Below are positions 1-9,752 of a stretch of DNA of 64,000 nt, piece by piece (the stretch's first letter is position 1; each line of letters opens with the position of its first letter). The translations under genes and the position numbers were made by a program. Source of the DNA: Bacteroidota bacterium. Its GTDB lineage: Bacteria; Bacteroidota; Bacteroidia; Flavobacteriales_D; Crocinitomicaceae. Below the pieces are notes generated by a model. It was not told the origin of the DNA. It saw only the letters and a list, made by a program, of their open reading frames with translations, and made no database searches. The stretch lies in the NCBI GenBank assembly GCA_016192075.1, contig JACPUU010000018.1:124001-188000 (forward strand), read 5' to 3'.

Positions 1-2
1 GT

Positions 3-725
3 GCTGATTTTCAGGCCGCGCTGGACGACGATTCCATTGATTTTATTTTATGTGCACGCGGTGGTTATGGGTCTGTGCGGATTATTGATGAGCTGGATTT
101 TTCAACCTTTATCAAAAAGCCCAAACTGGTTATTGGTTTTAGTGATATCACGGTTTTTCACAACCACATTCACAACCATTTTAACCTGCCAACACTGCAC
201 GCCAGCGTTCCGCTGAATTTTCAATCCAATACACCAGAGGCCTTAAATTCCCTGCTGAATGTTCTCAACGAAAAGCCAAACCGGTATGACATTCAACCCT
301 CACGCTACAACCGTAACGGTAAGGTACAAGCAATTGTGGTAGGTGGCAATTTATCCATTCTTTATTCGCTGATTGGCACCAATTCAGATTTGCAGACGGA
401 CGGAAAAATTTTGTTTATTGAAGATATTGGCGAACACATTTATGCGCTTGACCGGATACTGTATTCACTCAAAAAATCAAACAAGCTTCAAAATCTTGCA
501 GGCCTTATCGTTGGCGGTATGACGAATATCAAAGACACCGAAATTCCATTTGGAAAAACAATGGAAGATGTAATTTCAGAAATAATGGCTCCGTATAAAT
601 TCCCGGTGTGTTTTAATTTTCCCGCAGGGCATGTTGACGATAACCGGGCTATTCTTTTGGGGAAAGCAGCTACACTTGTTGTTGAAACGGATGCGGTACG
701 ATTTGAGCAATTTTTTACCGCTTAG
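3..725 (+). CDS. LD-carboxypeptidase, peptidase family S66 (5' end truncated by window edge)
   Basis: Frame 3 is open from base 3 (ADFQAALDDDSIDFILCARGGYGSVRIIDEL...), continuous with the 75..725 ORF; RGGYGS, GFSDIT, GGNLSIL, FIEDIGE motifs typical of S66. Confidence 0.9.
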   Translation, partial: ADFQAALDDDSIDFILCARGGYGSVRIIDELDFSTFIKKPKLVIGFSDITVFHNHIHNHFNLPTLHASVPLNFQSNTPEALNSLLNVLNEKPNRYDIQPSRYNRNGKVQAIVVGGNLSILYSLIGTNSDLQTDGKILFIEDIGEHIYALDRILYSLKKSNKLQNLAGLIVGGMTNIKDTEIPFGKTMEDVISEIMAPYKFPVCFNFPAGHVDDNRAILLGKAATLVVETDAVRFEQFFTA

Positions 726-727
726 AT

Positions 728-911
728 ACTGTTAAAAATGAAAACAAGTTTGACAGATACCAGGATTCCCCGCTGATTTGCGCTGATTTAATTTCGCAGA
801 ATACGCTGATTTTTTTGAATTTCTATCCCAATTCTGCGCAATCTGCGGCCCTTATCCGCGACAATTTGCGGGAATCTTTTGATCAAAAAATCAAATTTAA
901 ACAGTTTCTTG
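728..911. repeat. MITE-like non-coding repeat, copy 1
   Basis: Near-identical (reverse-complement) to 6150-6582; ends ACTGTTAAA...TTTAAACAGT form terminal inverted repeats. Confidence 0.75.
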
Positions 912-995
912 GCCATTCTCCTCCAATACCTGCAACGCATAAATCCGCGCGCATCACAATAATTCCCGGTTCAATTCGTACTTTTGGGCTGAACC

Positions 996-1715
996 ATGAA
1001 TCAACCGCCTGCAAATAAGAAGCACTTAAGCCTGATTTTACCTTGTTACAATCCGCCTGTAAACTGGGAAAAGATTGTGGTTGAATCTGTAAAATCCATC
1101 GCTGAAAAAACCGGGCAACAGCTTCAGCTCATCATTGTCAATGACGGTTCCACCAAAAATACCGAACCTGAAAAGGTTGAATTTATCCGTCGGTCTTTGC
1201 CTGATTTTGAGTGGATTTCATATACCGAAAACCGTGGAAAGGGTTATGCGCTCCGGCAAGGAGTAGCAAAGGCAAACAGTGATCTGATGATTTACACGGA
1301 TATTGATTTTCCGTACCTTGAATCCAGTTTTCTGGGGCTCTACAAAACACTGCAGCAGGGGTATGATGTGGTGCCGGGTCACCGCGGAAAAGAGTACTAT
1401 TCAAAAACGCCGTTTTTGCGCAAGGTTATTTCCAAATTTCTGCGATGGACACTGAAAACATTTCTGCGGTTACCAACCGATGACTCACAATGTGGTATCA
1501 AGGGTTTTAACCAAAAGGGAGCCGCGGTTTTTATGGACACCCGGATTGACCGCTTTTTGTTTGACCTGGAGTTTATCAAACTTTCAAGCAAACGAAAACT
1601 CCGTTTTCAGAAAGTTGAAGTGGAGCTTAAACCCAATGTAATTTTCAGCAAGGTAAACGGCCGGATATTGCTGCGCGAATCAGTCAACTTTTTTAAAGTT
1701 TTGTTCCGGAAATAA
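996..1715 (+). CDS. Glycosyltransferase family 2 (dolichyl-phosphate sugar synthase-like)
   Basis: LSLILPCYNPP, IIVNDGST, NRGKGYALRQG, DIDFP motifs. Confidence 0.88.
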   Translation: MNQPPANKKHLSLILPCYNPPVNWEKIVVESVKSIAEKTGQQLQLIIVNDGSTKNTEPEKVEFIRRSLPDFEWISYTENRGKGYALRQGVAKANSDLMIYTDIDFPYLESSFLGLYKTLQQGYDVVPGHRGKEYYSKTPFLRKVISKFLRWTLKTFLRLPTDDSQCGIKGFNQKGAAVFMDTRIDRFLFDLEFIKLSSKRKLRFQKVEVELKPNVIFSKVNGRILLRESVNFFKVLFRK

Positions 1716-1782
1716 TTCCTGTCATTTTACCGGCATGATCTGCGGGGCAGTTACCTGTTTTCGGGGTCAGAAATACCACCGG

Positions 1783-4053
1783 TCAATGCCTGAACGAATC
1801 TGCTTTCAGCCAATAATTATTGTAGATAATGTATTCCTGGTTACCGCGTTTGGTGCGCCTGAATAAAGGATTGCCCTGCGACCGCTGAATCAGCAATTCA
1901 TCAAGGTAATACGGCTCTCCGTTTCCATTACCGGTAATAAGCAGATTGAATTTTTCAATAAGCGGTGAAACTTCAAACTCAAGGGTTACAAAACACCAGT
2001 TGTCTACAATAAATGTGGATTGCGAAACCGGAAACTCATCATACCAGAATGATTTACGATCTGCTACCGAGTCCTGCTCCGCAACAGCTAAAACATCAGG
2101 CCTGTCAACCATCAGGTAATACCAGAATGAAACGGTGTACATACCCGGGTCCAGGGTTCGAGTATCCAGTTCATACACCACATCATACCCTCCTTTTAAT
2201 TTATGCAGGGCTCCGGGTCCGCCAAAACTTTCGCCGGCCTCATGGTCAAATGATTCGTACACAAACCAGGCAGAATCATTTTTTGATTTCCAGCCCTGCC
2301 CTACATCAGTAGAGGCTTGTTGTTCCATTAACAACACGTCATCAAAATAGCGCCGTGAGTTCCAGTTTTCCGGGTTAAATTCAAATGCTGCAAATGCATC
2401 GTTTCTGAACACTTCGGCTGATGAATAGATTAAACGGAGTTCTTCAGACTTAACACCATCACGGTTTTTTACAACGAGTATGCGGGCTGAATCAGGCAAC
2501 TCATAGACCAGGTCTTTTTCTACAAATTCGGGCGAAAAGAAGTTATTGAACTGAATTGCCTCTGTCAGTGACATACGTGACGAAATGGAATTCATCAGCG
2601 GTTTCTGGCTGTGGTAACTCAGCAGAAACGCATCGTAATTTCCCTGTTCAGTACCCATTAGCATAATGTTTTCGCTGGACATGTGCTGAAACGGGACTAC
2701 AATCAGCGCGTCATACTTCTCTTTTTCAATGAACGTCACCAGTTCATGCATTTCATGCGGCAGATTTTTTTTCAGAAACGGATTTTTAACCGTGCTCATT
2801 TGTACACCCAGGTTTTTGTGTACCGGGTAAAACTCAACTGCATAAAACAAAATACCCGCCATAAATACAAGCAGCATGGGTATTTTATTCACCTGCCGGA
2901 GGTAGATTTTGTAAAATCCAACGACTGAAAAAACAGTGAAAACATAAAAGAAAATCCACCCAAAGCGACCTAAGACCCTGAACTGTTTCAAGGGGCCAAA
3001 CAGTTCCACAATCCACCGCATAAAATGATACTTAAGCGGGAAACAAAAGGCAAATAACAAAATGATGTATGCGGCCAGCATAAATACCGCCAGCTCTTTG
3101 CGTACAATGGTTTTGAACGGGAGTGTTTTACGGTTGCGGATGAAATAAACCAGTATAAAACCCGCAAAAACAACCGTTGTAAACCCCACATAGTTCCATG
3201 ATTCCCAATTACCGACATCTATTTTCCAGGTATGGGTTAAATAATTCAAGGGCCCGTCATGCGGTACAAAAACCGATTTCCAGCTGGCATAATAATCAAA
3301 AAAGCCACCCGGCTGACCAACCCGGTTTTCATGCGTATCTGTGATAGCCACCAACCCCTGAAAAATAAAAATGGGCAGCAGTACCTGAATGAAAATATGC
3401 AGCCCGTTTTTCTTCCATTCAGCGCGGTTCCAGGCGGTATTCACCAACCAGAAAAACAAGCTGAAAAAGCAAAGAATCATGCCCAGGTATGGATGTGTAA
3501 AAAAGAAAATCAAAATGTATGCAGTAATACCAAACGACCATAAAAAGGCTTTGCCATGCAGGCATTTTATAATCAGCCACCACAAAGCGGGTATGGCAAA
3601 AACGTAGGCCAATGAAAAATGACCTGTCATTCTGAAAACCTGCGGAGACATAAAGGCAATAGCCACTGCAGCCGGTACCGCCCACCCGTTTTTAACGCCG
3701 TAATGCACCAGTATTTTGTACAGAAAAACCGCACACAGCGGAAAGGAAATCAGCATCAGAAAATTTAAAATTCCAATACCATAATCCTGCAAACCAAAAC
3801 CTTTGATGAGCCAAGATAACAAAGGGTGTCCATCGGTATAAACCATGTGCTCATAATACGGGTAATTCATACCGCCGAAATTCCAGAAATCGGTGTCGTA
3901 CTGAGCGTGAAAAAGGTAGGTGTAATAATTTTTTATACCGTCACCGTTTGGTGCAAAAAGATAGTCGTTCGGATGAGCCAGAACATCTCCATAGAAAAAC
4001 GCGAGAATCAAAAATGCGATCGCAAAAACAAGAAGACTGGTGAACTTATTCAT
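1783..4053 (-). CDS. Large polytopic membrane protein, GT-C/YfhO-like, with C-terminal soluble domain
   Basis: 756 aa, about 10 or more hydrophobic segments then an extracytoplasmic beta-rich domain; family assignment tentative. Confidence 0.6.
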   Translation of the reverse strand: MNKFTSLLVFAIAFLILAFFYGDVLAHPNDYLFAPNGDGIKNYYTYLFHAQYDTDFWNFGGMNYPYYEHMVYTDGHPLLSWLIKGFGLQDYGIGILNFLMLISFPLCAVFLYKILVHYGVKNGWAVPAAVAIAFMSPQVFRMTGHFSLAYVFAIPALWWLIIKCLHGKAFLWSFGITAYILIFFFTHPYLGMILCFFSLFFWLVNTAWNRAEWKKNGLHIFIQVLLPIFIFQGLVAITDTHENRVGQPGGFFDYYASWKSVFVPHDGPLNYLTHTWKIDVGNWESWNYVGFTTVVFAGFILVYFIRNRKTLPFKTIVRKELAVFMLAAYIILLFAFCFPLKYHFMRWIVELFGPLKQFRVLGRFGWIFFYVFTVFSVVGFYKIYLRQVNKIPMLLVFMAGILFYAVEFYPVHKNLGVQMSTVKNPFLKKNLPHEMHELVTFIEKEKYDALIVVPFQHMSSENIMLMGTEQGNYDAFLLSYHSQKPLMNSISSRMSLTEAIQFNNFFSPEFVEKDLVYELPDSARILVVKNRDGVKSEELRLIYSSAEVFRNDAFAAFEFNPENWNSRRYFDDVLLMEQQASTDVGQGWKSKNDSAWFVYESFDHEAGESFGGPGALHKLKGGYDVVYELDTRTLDPGMYTVSFWYYLMVDRPDVLAVAEQDSVADRKSFWYDEFPVSQSTFIVDNWCFVTLEFEVSPLIEKFNLLITGNGNGEPYYLDELLIQRSQGNPLFRRTKRGNQEYIIYNNYWLKADSFRH

Positions 4054-4154
4054 CTGAAAGCCGCTTCACAATTTGGTGAATTTCAAATGTAGTGTTTGTG
4101 CCTGAAAGAAGAGGAACTGTTGCTGTTTTTCTGATGACATAACTCACATTCTCA

Positions 4155-5192
4155 TTATGCCATAACCGACCGTTCTAACGTGCGGATGGTGTGATTATCT
4201 GCATCGATTTCAGCCAAAACCCCAATAGGCAATGTAAATTTGGGCGACATGTGCCCGAATGTGGCACCCATGTATACCGGTATTGAAAGACCCCTGAAAT
4301 GCTGCTCTAAAACCTCGTGCAGGGTAAATGATTTTTCAGGTTCTTCAGGAAAACATTTGTTGAATGACCCAAACACAACGCCCTTTACTTTACCAAAAAT
4401 ACCGGCCTGTTTCATTTGCCAGAACATGCGGTCAATGCGGTATGGTTCTTCCATCGTTTCTTCCAGGAAAAGAATTTTATTGGTCCAGTCGGGCTCATAC
4501 GGTGTGCCAATCATAGAAACCAACACCGTAATATTTCCACCCAGCAATTCTCCTTCTGCCTTACCCGGAGCGAGCGTAAGCAAATCTGTTTTGTAATCGT
4601 CGGGGTTTTGCATGGTAAACGGAGCGCCTAATACCACCGCTTTGGTGACATATACAGTCGAAAAATCGGTCCAGGTAGAATAACCGCAAGGACCGTGGTA
4701 GGTAATGATTCCGGTTTTCAGGTAAACGGCATTTACCAGGGAAGTAATGTCTGAAAAACCCATCAGAATTTTGGGATGCTGGGCAATCACCTCGTAATCG
4801 AGTAAGTCCAGAATACGCGCACAACCCCAGCCTCCGCGCATGGTGAGAATGGCTTTTACCGAATGGTCTTTGTAAAACTCCATCAACTCATTTGCACGCA
4901 CCTCATCTGTACCGGCGAGGTAACCAAATCGCTCATAAAGGGTTTTTCCAAGTTTGAATTTAAAGCCAAGTTCGGTTAGCCTGCTGGTTATACGCTCAAT
5001 GGTTTCGGATTCATAAATGGCTCCGGCAGGCCCTGTAATACCAATGATATCACCCTTCAGCAATGCCTTTGGAAGTGTTTTCACCACTGGATTTGCTGAT
5101 GCTGATTTGGTTTGATTTGATTGAAACGATGGCAACAGGGCTGAGGCAATTCCCAGTCCGGCAACATTTCGTATAAACCTGCGGCGTTTCAT
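4155..5192 (-). CDS. LD-carboxypeptidase, S66 family, with Tat-like signal peptide
   Basis: MKRRRFIRNVAGLGIASALLP twin-Arg-like N-terminus; MRGGWGC, GFSDIT, HGP, FLEETMEEPYRIDRM motifs. Confidence 0.9.
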   Translation of the reverse strand: MKRRRFIRNVAGLGIASALLPSFQSNQTKSASANPVVKTLPKALLKGDIIGITGPAGAIYESETIERITSRLTELGFKFKLGKTLYERFGYLAGTDEVRANELMEFYKDHSVKAILTMRGGWGCARILDLLDYEVIAQHPKILMGFSDITSLVNAVYLKTGIITYHGPCGYSTWTDFSTVYVTKAVVLGAPFTMQNPDDYKTDLLTLAPGKAEGELLGGNITVLVSMIGTPYEPDWTNKILFLEETMEEPYRIDRMFWQMKQAGIFGKVKGVVFGSFNKCFPEEPEKSFTLHEVLEQHFRGLSIPVYMGATFGHMSPKFTLPIGVLAEIDADNHTIRTLERSVMA

Positions 5193-5466
5193 CTCTCTAA
5201 AAATAAGGAATTATTGGTCACGACAGCGAACACGGTTCACAGAATTATTTAGTGCACCTGTTGCGCTATTTTTTGATGCCCCGTTAAATGGTTTGAATGG
5301 CGCTGTCTTGCTCTGCTAACGCTAAGCGCAGTAACTTATCCGGTTAACGTTTGATCCTAACAACTGTTTAATTACCTGCAGGCGATGTCTCTCTTTGGTT
5401 GATAGGACAATGCGGTTGTTTGGGCATTCTGACAAACAAAAAGTACCTCCTGACCCAATTATCACG

Positions 5467-5474
5467 TAACTTTG
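5467..5474 (+). promoter_or_regulatory. Candidate Bacteroidota -7 element TAACTTTG upstream of NFU gene
   Basis: Matches TAnnTTTG 24 nt before ATG at 5499; no clear -33 TTG seen. Confidence 0.35.
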
Positions 5475-5498
5475 TACCAGACTAAAAAATTGACCACC

Positions 5499-6110
5499 AT
5501 GGTTCCAATTACCTTATATGCTGAAATGACCCCAAATCCATTGACGATGAAATTTGTGGCGAATAAATATTTATTGCTGGATGACCGCACCGTTCAGTTT
5601 GAAAGCCTCCAGGAAGCCAAAGGATATTCTCCGCTGGCTGAAGCATTGTTTCAATTCCCCTTTGTAGACGGGGTTTTTATGGCTGGTAATTTTATTACTG
5701 TAACGCGCACCAATAATGTGGACTGGGATTTTATTGTGATGGAACTGCGTGATTTTATTCGCGAATGGCTGGTAAACGGGAAAGACGTTTTGATTATGAT
5801 GCCGGGCCAGAAAAAACCCGTTGAAAATGCCGCGGCCGGTGAGGCTGAAAAACCGGTACGAAAAGAATTTGCACCGTCTGATTTTGATGAACCCATTATC
5901 ATGCTCCTGAATGAATATGTCAGACCTGCTGTTGAAAATGACGGTGGCGCTATTGAGTATGTTGGTTATGAAGATGGTGTGGTAACCGTTGAAATGAAAG
6001 GATCGTGCTCAGGCTGCCCTTCTTCAACAGCAACACTGAAAGGTGGTATAGAGCAATTACTGAAATCACATATTGTGGAAGTGAAAGAAGTGGTGGCGCT
6101 TACGGTCTGA
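5499..6110 (+). CDS. NifU-like (NFU1-type) iron-sulfur scaffold protein
   Basis: N-terminal Nfu domain (ITLYAEMTPNPLTMKFVANK) plus C-terminal NDGGAIE...GSCSGCPSS CxxC motif; start moved to MVPITL. Confidence 0.92.
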   Translation: MVPITLYAEMTPNPLTMKFVANKYLLLDDRTVQFESLQEAKGYSPLAEALFQFPFVDGVFMAGNFITVTRTNNVDWDFIVMELRDFIREWLVNGKDVLIMMPGQKKPVENAAAGEAEKPVRKEFAPSDFDEPIIMLLNEYVRPAVENDGGAIEYVGYEDGVVTVEMKGSCSGCPSSTATLKGGIEQLLKSHIVEVKEVVALTV

Positions 6111-6149
6111 GGAGTTAGGGTTAAAGAGTTAGTTTATTTATCCTGTATC

Positions 6150-6582
6150 CTAAGTAACTGTTTAAATTTGATTTTTTGATCAAAAATATTCCCGCAAAGG
6201 CGAAGTATCGCGACGTGGAAAAAGTGCGCAGATTGCGCATAATTGGGATAGAAATTCAGAAGCAAATCAGCGTATTCTCCGAGCTGTTAAGAAATTAGTT
6301 GCCATCAATGCCTCGGTGTTTTTTACCGCATCGCTTTCGCCAAAGCTTCAGCGACGGCGCAGAGATTATGCAGAGACTTGCGCGGAGAACCGCGGAGTTT
6401 GTATGTGTCGAATTTTTCTCAGGTTGCCTCGGCGCCTTCTTGGCGGCCCTCAGCGGTTAAGAAATTACCATCAATGCCAGTGTGTTTTTTCACAGCCTGC
6501 TGAGTTGTCTGTGTCAAAATGCTATCTGCAAATCAGCGGGGAGTCCTGGTATCTGTCAAATTTGTTTTCATTTTTAAACAGT
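6150..6582. repeat. MITE-like non-coding repeat, copy 2 (inverted; contains ~245 bp nested insertion)
   Basis: AACTGTTTAAATTTGATTTTTTGATCAAAAAT... and ...GCGGGGAGTCCTGGTATCTGTCAAATTTGTTTTCATTTTTAAACAGT are the reverse complement of 728-911; interrupted between ~6284 and ~6530. Confidence 0.75.
6286..6500 (+). repeat. Internal ~44 bp direct duplication inside copy 2
   Basis: gttaagaaattagttgccatcaatgcctcggtgttttttaccgc (6286) versus gttaagaaattaccatcaatgccagtgtgttttttcacagc (6456). Confidence 0.7.
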
Positions 6583-6598
6583 CTCCAAGAGCTAAATC

Positions 6599-7963
6599 CT
6601 AAACAATCACATCATACAACACGGCCTTATCCAGCTTTTGTTCCACAAACCTCACTCCGTATTCTTCCAGCTCGGTCAGAATAGGTTCATAAATCTCTTG
6701 CGTAATAGGCAGGTGTACTCCTTTTTGCTGAATTTTTCCGTTCAGAATCATTTTGGCGCAAATGGCAATGGGTAAACCCACGGTTTTGCTCATGGCTGTA
6801 TGAGTCTGATCTTCTCCCATAATAACCATGTGTGAATTAATCTCATGAAATTTACCATTCAGATTGTAGACAATTTTGTGCCACATCACAATCATATCTT
6901 TATCCTGCGGCTCCAGCTTCCATTTTTCTTCCAGAATTTTCTGAAGAAAAAAGGCCGGTGTCACATCTTCTTTAAAATTCATTTTGGTTTTTTCAAAAAT
7001 GCCCAGCCATACCAATTTGTCCCAGATAACATCGTCCTGGTCAATTTTCAGGTAATGGCGCAGTTTCAATTCAACCGAATCGTAGGGGTGATATGGCAGA
7101 AACGCATTGATAAAATCACGTTTGGTCATGTCTTTACTCCCTTCAAGCACATACGAGTCGTCGGTTGCACCAATCTGCACAAAACAATCCCAGGCTTTTG
7201 AAAAACCTTTCCGTCTCAGCGTTCCGCGATAAATGGTTGGAATGTCATGCAAGCCATAAATGTCACGGTATTTCAATGAATCACGGTTGGCATAACCCTC
7301 AAACTCACCATAAGGTGCAATTTTTATAATTTCGGTTCTTCTGAAAAGCCTGTTGTAAGGAATGTATTTATACTGCCCTTCCTGTATAAACTTAGCAGCA
7401 CCACCTTGTCCGGCAACAACTACGTTACGGGGGTTCCAGGTAAATTTATAGTTCCAGGGGTTGTTATCACTTTGCGGTGCAACAAGCCCGCCGGTAAATG
7501 ATTCAAAAATGTGCATTTTACCACCCTTTGCTTCAACCTCATCGAGTATTTTTTTTGCACTCATGTGATCAATGCCCGGGTCAACGCCCATTTCATTCAT
7601 TATAACAATTCCGGCATCTACACATTGCTGATGAAGTTCTTTCATCGCATCAGAAACGTAAGACGGGGTGATCAGATTTGTTTTGTATTTGATACAGTCT
7701 TTGGCAACTTCAATGTGATAGGCAGCAGGCAGCATTGAAATAACAAGGTCGGCCCATTGAATAAGCGGTCCGCGCTCTTCGGGATCGAGCCCATTCAGCT
7801 GAAACCCTTCTGCCTGCTCACACCCGCTCACTTTTGATTTGGCCAGGTCACCGTTTTGGTCACCTACTTTAATAAACCATCCTTCTTTTTTGGCGTTTTG
7901 ACAGAAATAACGCAACATGGAAGATGCTGAAAGTCCTGCGCCAATAACTAAAATATTTTTCAT
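6599..7963 (-). CDS. Saccharopine dehydrogenase family protein
   Basis: Rossmann VIGAGLSASSMLRY; MNEMGVDPGIDHMSA and FTGGLVAPQSDNNPWNYKFTWNPRNVVVAGQG motifs. Confidence 0.88.
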   Translation of the reverse strand: MKNILVIGAGLSASSMLRYFCQNAKKEGWFIKVGDQNGDLAKSKVSGCEQAEGFQLNGLDPEERGPLIQWADLVISMLPAAYHIEVAKDCIKYKTNLITPSYVSDAMKELHQQCVDAGIVIMNEMGVDPGIDHMSAKKILDEVEAKGGKMHIFESFTGGLVAPQSDNNPWNYKFTWNPRNVVVAGQGGAAKFIQEGQYKYIPYNRLFRRTEIIKIAPYGEFEGYANRDSLKYRDIYGLHDIPTIYRGTLRRKGFSKAWDCFVQIGATDDSYVLEGSKDMTKRDFINAFLPYHPYDSVELKLRHYLKIDQDDVIWDKLVWLGIFEKTKMNFKEDVTPAFFLQKILEEKWKLEPQDKDMIVMWHKIVYNLNGKFHEINSHMVIMGEDQTHTAMSKTVGLPIAICAKMILNGKIQQKGVHLPITQEIYEPILTELEEYGVRFVEQKLDKAVLYDVIV

Positions 7964-8152
7964 TAAGTGGCAGATTGAGTTACAAAACTAACACAAATCA
8001 GCAGCATTGACCTGTATTTACGCCTTTGTCTTTTGGAAAAGATATGCACACGGGTGCTATCTGGCTAATCTCAAACTATTTCGAACTTTTTTTTCAGAAC
8101 GTATTTTGTTTACGATCTGACCCCGGAATATTGTATCAAAGAAAACAGGATT

Positions 8153-8479
8153 ATGGAAAAGTTAATTTCAATGTACGACCAACTGGTGATTCACAAAATT
8201 ACCTATGAAACCAGCCAGTCTGTTGTAACGGCAGAGTGTGAACTGATTCGTCAGAACCAGCGAATTTATACTTCTTTTTTGATTTCACATACCGATTTGA
8301 ACCGCATTATGGCCCGGCTGATTGCCAAAGGGTATAACCTGGATTCTTCTTTTTATGAATCTATTCTCTTTGAAGATGGCACAGAGATCATTGATTGCAA
8401 ATTTGATCAATTGCCTGAAGGGCCTGTAATTCTGGAAGAGTTTGAATTTGCTGATTATGTAACGGAAATCCGGGCATAA
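8153..8479 (+). CDS. Conserved hypothetical protein, 108 aa
   Basis: Uninterrupted ORF, Bacteroidota-like codon usage; no family recognised. Confidence 0.55.
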   Translation: MEKLISMYDQLVIHKITYETSQSVVTAECELIRQNQRIYTSFLISHTDLNRIMARLIAKGYNLDSSFYESILFEDGTEIIDCKFDQLPEGPVILEEFEFADYVTEIRA

Positions 8480-8519
8480 AACAAATTGCTGTTGGGTCCC
8501 CTGTATCAAAAGGCGCTGT

Positions 8520-8568
8520 AGAGTCGGGTCGCAGAGCATGATCGTAAAGTCGGGCGCGACCCGACTCT
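8520..8568. repeat. REP-like inverted repeat
   Basis: 13-bp perfect arms AGAGTCGGGTCGC / GCGACCCGACTCT; nested AGTCGGG-CGCGA-CCCGACT hairpin at 8548-8566. Confidence 0.7.
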
Positions 8569-8597
8569 CCAAAAATCAATCAAAATTATAACCATAT

Positions 8598-8954
8598 ATG
8601 AGCATTCAACGATTAACCACATTCGATTTGTCAGACAGTTTTAACCTGAAATCAATTGCAGCTGTTCAGGAATTGTCAAACCATGATCTGATTTATATCT
8701 ACCATCACCTTAAACCCGGTTGTGATGTGCTATTGGAGTCAGAGGGAACCAACATTAAAGGTGATATCCGCTATAAGGTAACGTTCCGGCACTTTACATT
8801 GGGCTATGTTTCACTGGGAGGGTATTTCAGGGGATATTATGAAAACAATGCTACCCTGACAGCCCGCATTGTTTCTATCAAACAGGAAAAATTTCTGCCC
8901 GCCAGACACATTGACATTGAAGTTGATCTGGTTAAGCTGAAAAACGTTTCGTAA
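8598..8954 (+). CDS. Small standalone HIRAN-like domain protein
   Basis: YHHLKPGCDVLLESEGTNIKGDIRYKVTFRHFTLGYVS...ARIVSI resembles the HIRAN pattern (lkpGd.l.L..E..N..D..ai.V....lGYv); by eye only. Confidence 0.5.
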   Translation: MSIQRLTTFDLSDSFNLKSIAAVQELSNHDLIYIYHHLKPGCDVLLESEGTNIKGDIRYKVTFRHFTLGYVSLGGYFRGYYENNATLTARIVSIKQEKFLPARHIDIEVDLVKLKNVS

Positions 8955-8999
8955 CGATTTTAAGGAGAGTATAAATCGTAACTGCTGCGTTTAAACATG

Positions 9000-9034
9000 A
9001 AATGCGCCGGGTAAATTCCGGCGCATTTCTTTTT
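9000..9034 (+). terminator. Rho-independent terminator
   Basis: AAATGCGCCGG gtaaatt CCGGCGCATTT followed by ctttttc. Confidence 0.85.
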
Positions 9035-9119
9035 CATATAAGGCCGTCTTTCAGGCAACTTAATCGGAAATGCTACGTATTTCTTAAAAATATTTCATAA
9101 CTTTACGAAAACTATTTGT

Positions 9120-9731
9120 ATGAAAAAACTGCTTATTCTGTCCGGAGTAGTAGGATTAGTATCTCTGGTCGCCTGTGAGGATCACGAGGTTATTCCGCCT
9201 CCTGTTCCGATCGTTGACCTTAAGTGTGCCTGTGATGCCGTTATTAATGATTCGGCTGTGCAATACACTGACACATGCCGCTATTTCTCAGCTAAATCAA
9301 TTGTTTCGGGCGGGGTTTCCAAAGCAGCCTATTCTACTACCATTCAACTTGATAACCTGACCCAGGGGATGAAAATTGAAATTTGTTCACTGGAGTGGAC
9401 AGACGATGGTTCAAATACACCAACACTGGCACAGTGGCAAACTTATTTTGACAACAACATGGCTCCCGGATATACTACCGGAACCATTACCAACGGTGTC
9501 AAAGTATGGTGGACAGATTTGAACAACAAAGTATGGGTAAGTGATACCGGTGGAATCTGCATCAGCAATTTCAGCTTTGTAAGCATGATTCAGGATTCAG
9601 ATACAACAGGTGATTACATGCTTTTTGAAGCATCATTCAACTGCAAACTTAAAAACTCTGATTACGGTGTAGTCGACAGTATTAAATGCCTTGAAAACGG
9701 ATACGTAAAATCTGCTTTCCGTTTAGAATAA
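9120..9731 (+). CDS. Lipoprotein, unknown function
   Basis: Signal peptide with lipobox LVAC; 203 aa. Confidence 0.7.
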   Translation: MKKLLILSGVVGLVSLVACEDHEVIPPPVPIVDLKCACDAVINDSAVQYTDTCRYFSAKSIVSGGVSKAAYSTTIQLDNLTQGMKIEICSLEWTDDGSNTPTLAQWQTYFDNNMAPGYTTGTITNGVKVWWTDLNNKVWVSDTGGICISNFSFVSMIQDSDTTGDYMLFEASFNCKLKNSDYGVVDSIKCLENGYVKSAFRLE

Positions 9732-9752
9732 ACTATTTAAAAACAGGAATAT

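Noticed and set aside
815-1018. 67-aa ORF (and 6316-6684, 122 aa)
   Set aside because: Fall within the non-coding inverted repeat copies; low-complexity translations.
1-5192. Two S66 LD-carboxypeptidases as a recent tandem duplication
   Set aside because: Sequences are strongly diverged (only motifs shared), opposite orientation, one with a Tat-like signal; more likely distinct paralogues.
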